From assembly GCA_012934845.2 (NCBI GenBank), contig WNNJ02000521.1, positions 1 through 64,000 of the forward strand: a stretch of DNA of 64,000 nt, written 5' to 3'. The notes beneath the pieces were generated by a model. The model was not told the DNA's origin, searched no databases, and saw only the letters and a program-made list of their open reading frames with translations. Below, piece after piece: positions 10,766 through 21,587 of this stretch. The stretch is from Pomphorhynchus laevis (Eukaryota; Acanthocephala; Palaeacanthocephala; Echinorhynchida; Pomphorhynchidae). Within the stretch, counting starts at the first letter, position 1, and every line of letters begins with the position of its first letter. Both the position numbers and the translations under genes were made by a program.

Positions 10766-12230
10766 AGGTTTATTTTTACGTGGCCAATGCGTGCTGGCGC
10801 ACGCTTACATAACCACCACGACAACAACATAAAACAAACATCTAAATCATGTTTTGAAGAGCTGGGTACGGATGCGGCATTTGAATGTAATAAAGGAGGG
10901 AGCGCGGCGGACGTCGAGTAGAAGCTCATTCCAGGCAAGTGGGGCGGTAACGAGGAAGGATCGAAGACTGTAGTTGTTAGAGTAATTGAGAACATGGAGT
11001 TAGAGGGAATTATGAAAACGCAGTGATAGTGATATGGGGCAAGTGCCGTCTAAGAAAGGGAAGTTGATGAACAATAAGGAGCCAACAGCGATGAGACGAA
11101 AAGTTACGAAAGGAAGGCGGAGTTGTATGCGGTGTGGATGGTGAATCAGGAGAGTTAAGCAAGATATGCAGATTGTGGTCAAAGCTACGGAGACGTAGGA
11201 GCACTCGAACTGCGGAGTTGATTATGCGTTGTAGGAGTATATGATGGATTTTAGTGATTTTACGAAAAGGCTGAGGCAGTAATCGATTTTCGGGAAAAGA
11301 AGCGATGAAAGAAGATACATACAGGATTGGATGTCAATAAGAGGGCGGATACGGCGGATGTCACGGAGAATTAAGTTAGACGAGCGGACCTTGTCGCAGA
11401 CCAAGGGTTTAAGGGAAAGGTAATCATCGAAATGGAATCCTAAGAAAGTGATATTGTTGACTATGAGGCAAGCCATGCTACGGAGGAGAAAGAGAAATCG
11501 TAATCACAACAAAGGCGAGAACGGAGGATGGAGTGGTCGACGATGTCGAAGGCGGGGAGAGTCGAGGGATATTAGAACACTATATAGAGCCTTATCACGA
11601 GAAATGAGTAGGTCGTTAAAAACTTTGATGCTGGCGATTATTGTGGAGTGATTAGAGCGGTAAGCGGATTGGAAAAAAGGGTACAGATTGGATGACGAGA
11701 GATAAGCGTCGATCTGTATTAAGATGAGGCGTTCTAAGAGCTTAGAAAGAGTAGGGAGTAGTGAAATGGGCGATAGCTAGTAAGAAGGGAGAGGTCGAGC
11801 GATTGTTTCTTTAGTAGGGGACGAACGATTGCGGATTTCCAGTGTGAAGGGAATATACGACTGCGGATGGACGAGTTAAACAAGGTTGTGAGAAATGGGG
11901 ATATCGATGAGCATATAGATTTTAATATGTGGGTAGGCAGGGGATCGGCAGGTGAGGTTTTCTTGGGCAAGGACATGAAGATAGATGAGACTTCAGAAGG
12001 TGAGAGAGGGGAAGATGAAAGGTTCCGGGAGTATGAGGCGAGTGGCAGTGAGATGGAATGGAAACGGGGTTGTGAGAGAGCAACGTGAATATTTTGGTCT
12101 TAAGAAATGACGAATATTCATGGGGATTGATGTTGCAAGACGAAGAGGTGCGAGAAAGGATCGAGTTTAAAATATGCCAGAGAGACTTAGAGTTTAATGA
12201 AGTGTTGATTTTACCCATATGTTATAACCC
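10766..12230 (-). mobile_element. LINE-J copy, RT to 3' end
   Basis: 3' end at 10766 with the terminal hairpin at about 10790-10808 (loop GCCA on the minus strand). Moving up in coordinates, it carries the C-terminal region (LVCDKVRSSNLILRDIRRI), then degraded RT. The N-terminal RT part is near 11734-11976: ADPLPTHILKSI, LFNSSIRSRIFPSHWKSAI and VRPLLKKQSL. The 5' end is truncated at about 12230. Frameshifts and stops break ORF2 into several pieces, so it is inactive. Confidence 0.75.
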
Positions 12231-13969
12231 ATAAGATACTAGACTTGGAATGGTTAAGATACAAACGAAACGGTGGAAGATACTTGGAGATAAGAAGATA
12301 ATTCGTAGAAGAAATTACCCTATTTATATGTAAGTGACATCTATTTATTTAAGATTATGCTGTATTTTGCATATTATAATATCGAAGAAATTTTCCATCA
12401 ATGTGCAAATATTATTCGACCTTGAGAAAATAAACTAGAAATTTATGCTAGGAAGTGATTATTAATTTTGGTTATCGAATATCAATAACTGTTGCATATG
12501 CCAATGTTGATGACTTCTTTCAGATGTGTCTAGAGAAGTCTCCACGTTATAGATACTTGCATTCACAAATAACAAACCTCCACATCTTGTAGAAACAACT
12601 AAGAGATATTAACGAATGTCCCCTAGTCCTTGTAATCTTTTACATTATTATTACACATTGTACCGCGCTGATCGATCGGTTGAAGTTGCTGAGATTGATC
12701 CTAACGCTGTATTTGTGTGTTAAATCGATACAGTGCAAGTGGGTTTACTATATGAGATCGACATATTTTCTATCACGAACTCTAATCGAGTTAGATGACC
12801 CAATACGATTACCTTTCTTACCTCCACTTTTAAAACAGAAAGTTGGCGATAATTGGCTTACTATATTTACATCACCTATCAACATTTGCGGCCTAGGCGT
12901 AAATAATGAGTCATTTTCGTCAATTCTTGAATTAGACACATCAAGTTCAATTTGCAAAACTTATGACCAAAATATTATAGGAGACAAACTTGAAGAGCTA
13001 CAAAGAAACAACGATAAACAACAGTTTCAATGAGCGAAAGAATAAATTCAAAAGTCGCTTACAGACTGTTTTAAGCTGCTCAGATTTATAGTCCTCTCTG
13101 TGGTTGAGTTCATTGCCTTTGGTAATCGATGGCTTTCACTTGAGTCCGTACTAATTTGGGGATGCAATTTGTTCACGTTGTGGTTTGACACCGCCCGACT
13201 TAATAGATTTAAAGTGTATCTGTTGTAAAAACATTAGTATTGCGCATTCATTATCGTGCATACAGGGTGATTTACCTATCATAAGTCATAATAAGGCATT
13301 CATTATCGTTACATAATAGCGGCCTCTCTCGATAGTGTGATCCAGTGTTGAAATATAGCCTTATCTTAAGCCTGTATACTTGTTGAGTCACTCACGTTTA
13401 ATCAAGACTCTACGAATCGTGGCTTCAATGAGCGTGTGGATGTAGCGTGATCTGGACTCTTCAACGAATGATTTGAGCGGACGTTTATTTACATCGGTAT
13501 ATTTTCTACCCAAGCTCAAGCTTATGTTAATAGAGATCCGTATTCATCTTTCAATTACTATGAAAACAGAAAATTGGCGAAATATAATAAATAAGTGTCT
13601 ACTGTTGACATGACGGTTTTATTCCACTTGTGTTTTCGACCTTTGAGGACATAGGCGATCGTACCATTCTATAATTAAGGCGATATATTCTAAGTCAACG
13701 AGAAATGACCGATTGAAGTATGCTCATGTAATTGTAACGCTAAAGAGAAAACTTATTTTCGCAATAATCCGGTCCACATCAGCATGTTATAGATGTTCTC
13801 GCGAAAAGAGAGTGACATTTGTAAACCAATGACAGTGAAGAGATGTACAATCATAAACTATTTGTTTTAAAAAATATTATATTTTTTATTAAAGTTCGTA
13901 TGAGTTTGAGGAAAGGAGTGGAAAAATGATACTAAGAATATGGAATACAACGCAGTTTATTCATATTAA
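12231..13969. other. Unassigned sequence with one open frame
   Basis: No repeat family or known gene is recognised. The only notable frame is at 12749-13033 (+), described separately. Between 13040 and 13960 every frame is heavily interrupted. Confidence 0.4.
12749..13033 (+). CDS. Unrecognised open frame, possible exon
   Basis: From the first ATG (MRSTYFLSRTLIELDDPIRL) there are about 94 codons to a TGA; the frame is open from about 12680 without an upstream ATG. The N-terminal extension is hydrophobic (LLRLILTLYLCVKSIQC) and resembles a signal peptide, but it has no start codon. I recognise no domain. It could be an exon of a host gene, a TE relic or chance; no splice pair is convincing. 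Confidence 0.2.
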   Translation, partial: YMRSTYFLSRTLIELDDPIRLPFLPPLLKQKVGDNWLTIFTSPINICGLGVNNESFSSILELDTSSSICKTYDQNIIGDKLEELQRNNDKQQFQ

Positions 13970-14130
13970 GTCAGTTGAGTTTATAGAGGTAAGATGAAAT
14001 ATGGTTAAAACTGCAGAGGCGAAAAAGGATACGCATGGCGAAATTCACGAGGCGCTGGAGAGAAAGAAAAGAGTATTTAGAGAAACAAGACTGATACAAT
14101 AGTCAATCTTAGGAAACAATTAACTGGGTT
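13970..14130 (-). mobile_element. LINE-K short fragment
   Basis: About 160 bases resemble 10430-10570 (ACGCATGKCGAAATT, GAGGCRCTGGAGAG and GAGTATTTAGAGAAA blocks in the same order). It is a decayed second copy of the LINE-K C-terminal region. Confidence 0.5.
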
Positions 14131-14292
14131 ATATATTATTTTGTTAATTATATATAACCCAATAATATACAACTAATAATATATAAATAATATAACAATA
14201 ATTATAATAATAAATAACACAATAATAACACAATAATATCAATAATAATTTAACACAAAAATCAAGGTCAATAAATTGACCAGGTCAATTCT

Positions 14293-16890
14293 ATGTATGT
14301 GCTAGTGTTCTATCGTCATCCTTTAACAAGTAGCGATGATTTAATAGAACTTATTGAGCTCTGTGGTCAACAGAAAAAATGCCTAATCTTAGGAGATCTG
14401 AATATTCCCTTAATAGATTGGGACTCGTTTTCATCTCCTAGTCGCAATGCATCGGACTCGGTTTTATTGAGTGTTTTACACAACAGCGGTCTGCATCAGC
14501 ATGCACGTGAGGCAACCCGTTTCACTAGCCAGTCGTCTGCCAATCTAGATGTGATATTGTCTTCGTTTAGGTCTGATATTACTCACATATATAATCTTTC
14601 TGCACTGGGGATGAGCGATCATTGCGTACTGCTCTTTTCATTTAAATGCACAAGCAATGTAACGTCGGCCAGTCCCATGCATGGTTAGCCTATGAACTTC
14701 TAGAAGGCTGATTTCGACGCAATTATATACAAATTGAATCTGGTTCGATGACCAGATCCGTATAAATGCGGAATAGACGAGGCTTGGTATGTTTTTTAGA
14801 GCACACTTTATAACTTACTGATATTGCATTCTCCCAAGTTTAAAACACATAGGGAAGTTTGTCCTTGGTTTGATGGGCTTCTCCGGTATCACTCACGCGC
14901 ACGTAAACATGTGTGGATTTCATTTCGCTGTGGACAACAATCTTATGGGTCTTTCAAACAAATTAGGAATATATTTACCGCTCTCAAGAACATGAAGCGT
15001 CGTCAGTTTGAGGAGAAGTTGAGTTCTATGGATGGCAAGGCTCTATTCTCTTACATTTGCAAAATCAGAAGCTCGAATATTCCACTAGTATCGTTGAGGG
15101 ATGATTCTCAAGGCGAGATCACGTGTAAAAGTGTCATGTCAAACTTATTTGCCCAGGAGTTCTCATCGATGTTTTGCTCTTCGCGGACATTGTATAGTTC
15201 TGAATCAGAAAAGGGTTCAGATGCATTCGACCGATCTAATCTGTCGTTTTGTGCTGAAGATGTTTTAAAGCTTCTCTGTAAATTAAAACCAAACATCGCT
15301 GCCGATCCGGACGGACTTCCTCAATTCTTTTAAATAAAGTTGCTTCTCAAATATATTTGTGTTTTCGGTATGTTTCAGTTTTCTATTCTCCAATCTCGAA
15401 TTTCTTCGCGTTGAAAGGAATCCATTGTAGTTCCAGTGTATAAAATGGGAGATCGACAAGTGTGTAAGAACTATCGCCCAGTAGACTTGACATGTATTAT
15501 TTGTAAGTTGCTTGAAAAGCTAATAGTCAAAAACAAATCCTCTGATTTGGAAAGCAACGGTAAACTCACCGACTCACAACACAGTTTCAGACCAAATAGA
15601 TCAACAATAAGTAATCTTTTGATTTCTTCCAACGCATGGCAGTCTTCATTAGATGAACGAGTTCAATCTGATGTACTTTTTGTAGATTTCTCTCATGCTT
15701 TTGATTCAGTCCCGCATGATCGACTCATTCATAAATTGAGGTCACTTAGTGTTTGTTCTATGTATGTCGCCTGGATTGCAAATTACTTGAGTTCACACTT
15801 TTTCAAAGTACGTGTAGGTGCAGATATGTCCACCTCATTCGTTATTCATTCTGGCGTTCCACAGGGTGCTGTTATCTCCCTACTTCTTTTTATTGTCTAT
15901 ATCAATGATCTCCCATCCGTAATTCGTTCTGATGTCGTAATGTATGCTGACGATGTTAAGATATGGCGGCCTATTAGAGACGGAAGGGACATTAAGATCC
16001 TTCAAGATGATCTGACATGTCTAGAAAAATGGTCAGCGGAAAATGGTTTGAGGGTTAACCCCTCTAAATGTGCGCATATGTCCATTGGTTCTTCACTAAA
16101 CTAATCGTATCAGATAGGTTCAATTCAGATAGGCCGAGTGGGTGAATTCAAAGATATCGGTGTGATGATGACCCGTAGCTTAAAAACTAATGTCCACACT
16201 AGATATATTTGTAATCGAGGCTATCGTGTTTTATGGATGTTTTTCAAGTCTTTTGATTGGATAAGTCTATCAATGTTCAAGCGACTATTTTGCTCTTATA
16301 TTCTTCCCATCCTTGAATACGGTTTACCTGTAACTTGTTCATAGACTTTAAGGGAATCCCATGACATTGAGAACTTGTTACGTTATGAGTCACGAATGTT
16401 TCCGAATTTCTCAAATTTGAGATATGCTGAACGTTTGACATCTCTACCTGTCGGTACATTGAAATATCGCAGATCGGCCATTGATTTATCAACTGCAGTC
16501 AAACTTGTTTTCGATGGCTTTGGTGGTCAATCTAGCTTATTATCCGTGAATGATAGACGAGAAACTCGTGGCTATGTGTGGAAATTAATAAAGCCAACTA
16601 CGAGAATTCCTGTTCACCATCGATTTGCAACCAGGGTAATTAACGGATGGAATGCACTAAAGTGCATTGATATCTCTAGTAGTATATCTAGTGATGCTAT
16701 CAAGAAAGCCGTGGAATCCGAAAGAAGGAATTTGCAACTACTATTTGATTGATTTTTTTGCTGATGTTTTTTATTTTTATTTTATTATGTTTTGTAAGCG
16801 ACACGAGCTTGTAGCTCATTTGCTGTTATTTGGTTATAAATCGCATTGCTTATAAATACTTATAAATAAATAAAAATAAATTATAAATAC
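14293..16890 (+). mobile_element. LINE-P copy 2: endonuclease C-terminus, RT and 3' end
   Basis: A longer LINE-P relative. 14293-14688 is the C-terminal half of an APE endonuclease, with LGDLNIPLIDW and the catalytic SDHCVLLFSF box. 14824-15333 is the linker to RT, ending in ADPDGLPQF. 15436-16104 is the RT palm: NYRPVDLTCI, DVLFVDFSHAFDSV (motif A), GVPQGAVISLLLFIVY (motif B) and YADDVKIW (motif C). 16138-16752 is the thumb and C-terminal region in two pieces, ending NGWNALK. The frame is broken at about 14690-14820, 15333-15435, 16104 and 16344. The 3' UTR carries a hairpin (GAGCT-TGT-AGCTC at about 16805-16820) followed by ATTTGC, and ends in a repeated ATAAATA tail. It is 5' truncated inside the endonuclease. 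Confidence 0.85.
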
Positions 16891-17687
16891 ATCCCGGGAT
16901 ATAAGAGCTCTGACTAGCAAGCATTATATCAACGAATCCGCCGCAAAGGCAATCCGATGCAGAGAGACTTCAGATAGGAACAAGACTTCCGACGAGCTAG
17001 GGCTTTGATCTTAAAAACAACGCTGATTTCAGATATGTTCAAAGAAATACCGTCGAACATCACTTTGTGCTGCACGTGCAATGGTAAGCAGCTAAGTGCA
17101 GGGGATGCAGATGTGCTAAGGCAAACCGTACAAGTTGCAGAGCTACGAATTGCAGCAACTACAAACGATCGGTCGAACCACCTTCTGTGGAGTGCACACA
17201 CGGACCATCTTAAACTGCACCTGCCGATTATGAATCGGTGTTATTGACCACAAGGAGCTAATAGAAATAGTGTCATTCATCAAGGATCAGAATATATAGT
17301 TTCTAATCCAGCTTTGCCATCAATTATGCAGATATATCAAACCGTTATTCAGTCGCGTTCAAACTTCATGGTGTTACCGAAGTGTATACGAACAACCCAA
17401 TCATCACGATATTGGCATTACTCTACAATACCATTGCTCACTGTAATTCTCCAGAAGGGGACACTTTTAAAAATTAACAATAATCTCCCAGTGCGTAATG
17501 CAGATGATTAGATCCATAAAATTATCAAACGTGAGCAAAACTCTTGAACTGCTTTTAGGATGTGGCACCTAAATAATTTAGCGGAGTTATTTAACGAAGC
17601 CAGAGAAGCGGACACAAAACAGTGCATCAAAACAACAAAATATTATTAAAAATTAAATTCAAGTACAACATAAAAGTGTTACAACTG
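16891..17687. other. Unassigned; 3' flank of the USP-like gene
   Basis: A plus-strand stretch at 17080-17200 has several closely spaced Cys codons (KCRGCRCAKANRTSCRATNC), which might be a decayed zinc-knuckle region, but the frame is short and unsupported. 17600-17687 is likely the 3' UTR of the minus-strand USP-like fragment. Confidence 0.3.
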
Positions 17688-18637
17688 TTAATGTTTTGCG
17701 CCCTCTATTGTTTCAGTCTCTTCATTGTCCGCCATTGTGAGCGGCTTCATGACTTCCTCCTTCTTTTTTGTCTTTTCGATGGGATTACCGAAGCTGCTTT
17801 TCTTACCATTCACTGTCTCGACTTTCGCATCCTTTTTCGGTTGTTCCGATTCGATTATCTTCTTCTTACGTTTTATGTCGTTCTTTTCACTCGACGCCGA
17901 TTTTCCGTTCATATTCTCTTTCCTCCCCACTTTCTTTGATCGCTTTCTGTCTGATTTGGATTTCCGCTTGGATCCTTTTCGCGCTTTACTGCTGCCAGTC
18001 GCCGCCGAGCGGACGTCACTTCTTTCTTCAGTCCCCGTCATCATCGTCTTTTCGTCGGGGGCTTCGCTCTGCTTCTCGCCTGACCCCTTCCTGTTTTTGC
18101 TCTTTTCGGCCTAGGGACAAAACATCACGCCGCTCGTTTGTTCTGAGTAAACTTGACTCTAACCTAGATCCCTGTATTTATTCGTCAAGTGCATCTCTAC
18201 ATTGCACATATTTTTGTTTGCGGCTTTATCACTTCTTTGATAAAACAAGATGTATGCGGACCTTTGCCGATCCTGCAGTAACTTGCTAAAGTCCTTGTAC
18301 CGGTCCACAGCGTCATCGTTAAAAGTAAACCAACGAATGACGGGGTCGTTGTTCTTAGATCCGTGTGGTATCTGTGCACAGGGCACTTGCAGCCTGGCAT
18401 CACAGATGTAGTGACCAAACTTCGGACAGAACCCCTCGTGGCTGACTATCGCGTGGAGTATATATTCAGTGGGTAACGAGGGTTGTACGCAATAATCATA
18501 CATATTTAGATGTTCTGGAATAGCTACCTTTGTCATGAGCTTTGAAGTAACAATGTCACGGCTGCAGTCCCGAGTACTTGCGTCAAACACATTCGAGTAA
18601 GGACATGGCTCGATTCCGAAGCGCAGCAAACCGAACT
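17688..18637 (-). pseudogene. Ubiquitin-specific protease C-terminal part (N-terminus missing)
   Basis: The minus strand encodes the last third of a USP/UCH catalytic domain plus a basic tail. USPs are cysteine proteases that remove ubiquitin. Exon 18637-18201 shows LRFGIEP, KVAIPEHLNMYDYC, the His box HAIVSHEGFCPKFGHYICDA with the catalytic His, the WFTFNDDAV segment with the third catalytic-site residue, and the last strand SAYILFYQR. A 90-bp intron (18200-18111, AAT|GTAGAG donor, CCCTAG|GCC acceptor, phase 0) is inferred; exon 18110-17688 then encodes about 140 residues rich in Lys, Ser and Glu (KRKKKIIESEQPKK). The Cys-box half is absent: upstream the same frame runs directly into a truncated LINE RT. 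The intron argues for a real gene cut at DNA level, not a processed copy. Whether it is expressed is unknown. Confidence 0.7.
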
Positions 18638-20945
18638 TAGACAGGCGTCTAGCAATCCCATTCACCACAGATTTCACTCTGTCTTTGAATCTCCTGTCAG
18701 ACAAGGAGTCTCTTTTAAAAACCAGCGATATATCGTCCGCATAGATAGTTCCACTGGTGTTTCTTTACAAAAGTCCATTTTTTTAAGACTCATCTTGTCA
18801 TAATCATATAAAGGATTAGCGATGAGGGGGACCCTTGAGGAAGACCCTTGGATAGCTTATACAAGGGACCCTTGTTTTTTTCTAGATAGAAGCTTCTGCT
18901 CTCCAAAATTCCCCACGCTCGACGCAGAATTGTAGTGAAACAACATCTCTTCTTAACGTTTCCATTACTGAGTCGAGTGTGATGTTGGCTGCAGACACGT
19001 CAAGAGAATACAGCAGTGCCGGCAGTGCATCCTTGGTGAGAAAACCCTGAAATGCCCTGACTGCTTTTACAGTTCCCCTACCACTACGAAACCCGTGAAT
19101 GTTGTCACCCAACAATCCACGCGACTCGTAGTAACGAGCCATATATCTTGCCAGAGCTCTTTCATAGATCATCACCATATTATTGGATATGGTGATTGGT
19201 CTCGCGTCCTTAGCCGTTGACACCCAATGACACTTTGAAAGAAATATAACTTTCCCGAGTGCAAAATCTGGCCAGGCTACTAGCGGTGAAGCTATCAGTT
19301 TAGCCGAGATTTAAACCCTGAGTTCTTTGTCGATCAGTTTGGTAGCAGCCGCGCACGCCGATATGCCATTAGATGACCTCTTAGGCGTGATCGGCCACGC
19401 ATCCAATAGATCTTCAAGTGTGATATCCTCTTACAATGGGTCAATATGATGGAGAGTAAGCTTTTACCTATTTTGAAGCTGCACATCTTCGGAGCATATC
19501 ATTGCATTTGAGAGATCTTTCTTTTTAATTTCCTCTAATACAATCTTAATGCCCTTTGAATCAATCCACTTGGAAGCTGCTGCTCTCCAAGACCGTAAAG
19601 TGGTCTTCCTTATGGATGACCACCATTCTTTTGAGAAAGTAAAGTGGGACAGCAGCTTTCTTGCATCACGCTTCAACGACTCTTCATCGATTTGATCTTG
19701 AAGTCGGGACATGAGAAACCTCCTACGATCGGACGGATTAGGATCAGCTCTTAATCCCCCAGAGGAGTTTCTTCATGTGCAAGGCCTTATAATTGTATTT
19801 TGGCAATGGTGGTCGTTTTGTCCTCAGGTGTTTATTTGCTGAATTATATAATTCAGCAAACAATTCGTTCTCCAACGAATTGTACTCAATGCGCCGCTTT
19901 TTACACGGCTGCATCTGCAGGAGGACGTTGTTCCCCTAACTTGGTGCCTCCTCCTTTTTTAAGACCTATCTTTCCTTCCCTGTTTATGCACGCTTTAAAA
20001 ATAGCAGATCGTTCCGAGGCGCTATTTCAATATTCTCATTTCGGAGACGTTGATCACCCGACTGTTTTTTTGCGGCTTGTAAAAAGGTTTGTGCTCCTTC
20101 ACACGCTTTTTTATTCTCACCATCCACCCACTTTAAATATTTTTTAAAATAGGTGCATGTGTGAGAATAAGCCCTATGTGAATGTGTACAGTTAGCACAC
20201 TTAGGTCTTTCGGACCTTTTTTTACAATTTTGTGATTCATGCTCGTCTCCACAGTGCACTTAGAGAGGACCACTTTCAAATCCTTGGCATCATCTTCGTC
20301 TGCGAACGACGGGACATCCCTAAGGATTCCCGTAGCACGCAGAAAAGTGTCAGTGACTTTGATTCCTTTTATTTGTTGTAGCTTTATCCTGAATGTTTCT
20401 TTTATATTAGCATTTTTTAATGTCATTCTGTCAAAACACCTCCTCCGTTCACACCTTCTCGACACCTGATTCACAGTCTTGTTTTGTTGTGGTCATGTAA
20501 GCGTGCGCTGGCACGCATTTGCCACGTTAAAATAAATCCTTTTTTTAAACCATCTTTCTAAATGTACCGCTCAAAGATACTCTCCTGAGAGATGTTATAT
20601 TTGAAGGTACCTCGAATATTCTTTTGAAAGGTAGTTTTGCCTCCGTCATTATCCCAAATTATTTTCAGCGTAAAAGCGTCCTGCCTTATTGGCAGGAGCA
20701 TCTTTTGCGCTGAAAATTTATTCTCTACCTTTTTTATAAGTGTATTAATCGATACAGGTGATTTGCGTATTTTTAATATCTTGTATTTCACAAGACATGC
20801 GATTTTTATGCTATAAGTGAAAATAAAGAAAAAGAAAAAACGAAAGAAAAAATAGAAAAAGATAGCTATGCACAAGAAATAGAAACACACAAAAAATATA
20901 TGCAAATAGAAACTATAAGCAAAAAAACCAAATTACCCGATCGTC
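18638..20945 (-). mobile_element. LINE-M: ORF1 zinc knuckles and partial RT, endonuclease deleted
   Basis: Read on the minus strand from about 20945. An ORF1 N-terminal region at 20905-20558 (VENKFSAQKMLLPIRQ) is followed by an inserted LINE-J tail. ORF1 resumes at 20431 (RMTLKNANIKETFRIKL, TDTFLRATGILRDVPSF), then CCHC knuckles at 20260-20130 (CGDEHESQNC, CANCTHSHRAYSHTC) as in Jockey/I/R1-group ORF1. The endonuclease is missing: ORF1 passes into the post-endonuclease linker near 19870 (ENELFAELYNSANKHLRTKR). RT follows at 19290-18700: ARPITISNNMVMIYERALA, HGFRSGRGT, LYSLDVSAA (motif A), KGLPQGSPSSL (motif B) and IYADDISLVF (motif C). Stops interrupt it. After RRLSKFG the frame changes directly into the USP sequence, so the LINE's own 3' end is lost. 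Confidence 0.75.
20432..20540 (+). mobile_element. LINE-J minimal 3' end inserted in LINE-M ORF1
   Basis: About 110 bp of LINE-J 3' UTR with the complete terminal hairpin (20498-20514, GCGTGC-GCTG-GCACGC), ATTTGCCACGTTAAAATAAA and an A/T tail. It is an extreme 5' truncation. Both flanks belong to LINE-M ORF1 on the minus strand, so this insertion is younger than LINE-M. Confidence 0.8.
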
Positions 20946-21337
20946 TGAAGCCGACCAATTAGGCTATCAGGCTTTGTCAAGATAGGATCAACTCTTGATA
21001 GGAAATTAGCTCAAATAGATATCTTTGAGACGGATGATACTGCTTGCAAATAATACACTTGAACACGAAAATTGCGATTTTCGAATACAACAACAGCGAT
21101 TTTCTTAAATAAAATTAAAGGACAGGATAAATAAGAAAAAAAGAACAGTCAACCAGAAAGTAACAAGTCAAAGACAATTACGACAGTATAATCCATAGTA
21201 TTCTTCATCAAAGTAACGGCCTCAAATCCAGTGGGATCTAAGTCCTCCAGCCAATCTAAAACACCGCTCTCCGACTGAACAAACCAGGGTCTTTCACCCC
21301 GAAGAAAAAGAAAAAAATTCTCCCTATAAATATAAAT
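20946..21337. other. Unassigned, possibly LINE-M 5' region
   Basis: An open minus-strand stretch at 21337-21149 (SESGVLDWLEDLDPTGFEAV) has no recognised homology. Its position upstream of ORF1 suggests LINE-M 5' sequence, but this is a guess. Confidence 0.25.
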
Positions 21338-21489
21338 CATGTGTCGAGAAGGTGTGAACGGAGGAGGTGTTTGAATGTGATAAAGGAGAGCGCAACGGAC
21401 GTCGAGAGGGAGTTGATTCCAAGCAAGTAAGGCGGCGACGAGGAAGGACCGGGTACCGTAGTTGATGGAGTAATTGGGAATTGTAGAGT

Positions 21490-21587
21490 TGTGATAACCA
21501 GAGAGAATAAATGGCTTTTATTCACGAATCTACAAATAGTAGGTAAAGTTAAATATAAATGATAAAGTAATTAAATGTGATACCACA
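21490..21587 (-). repeat. 3' LTR (98 bp) of the gypsy-like element
   Basis: Begins and ends with TG...CA on either strand (TGTGATAACC and GATACCACA at the plus-strand ends). It is identical over 98 bases to 25313-25410 and is unusually short for a Ty3/gypsy LTR. Confidence 0.92.

Noticed and set aside
11448-12088. Plus-strand Arg/Glu-rich frames in LINE copies (also at 25449, 27406, 31206, 33294)
   Set aside because: They are antisense shadows of LINE-J ORF2 on the minus strand; the same shadow recurs in each copy.
17725-18289. Plus-strand open frames rich in Ser, Phe and Leu
   Set aside because: They are the antisense shadow of the Lys/Ser/Glu-rich USP exon on the minus strand.
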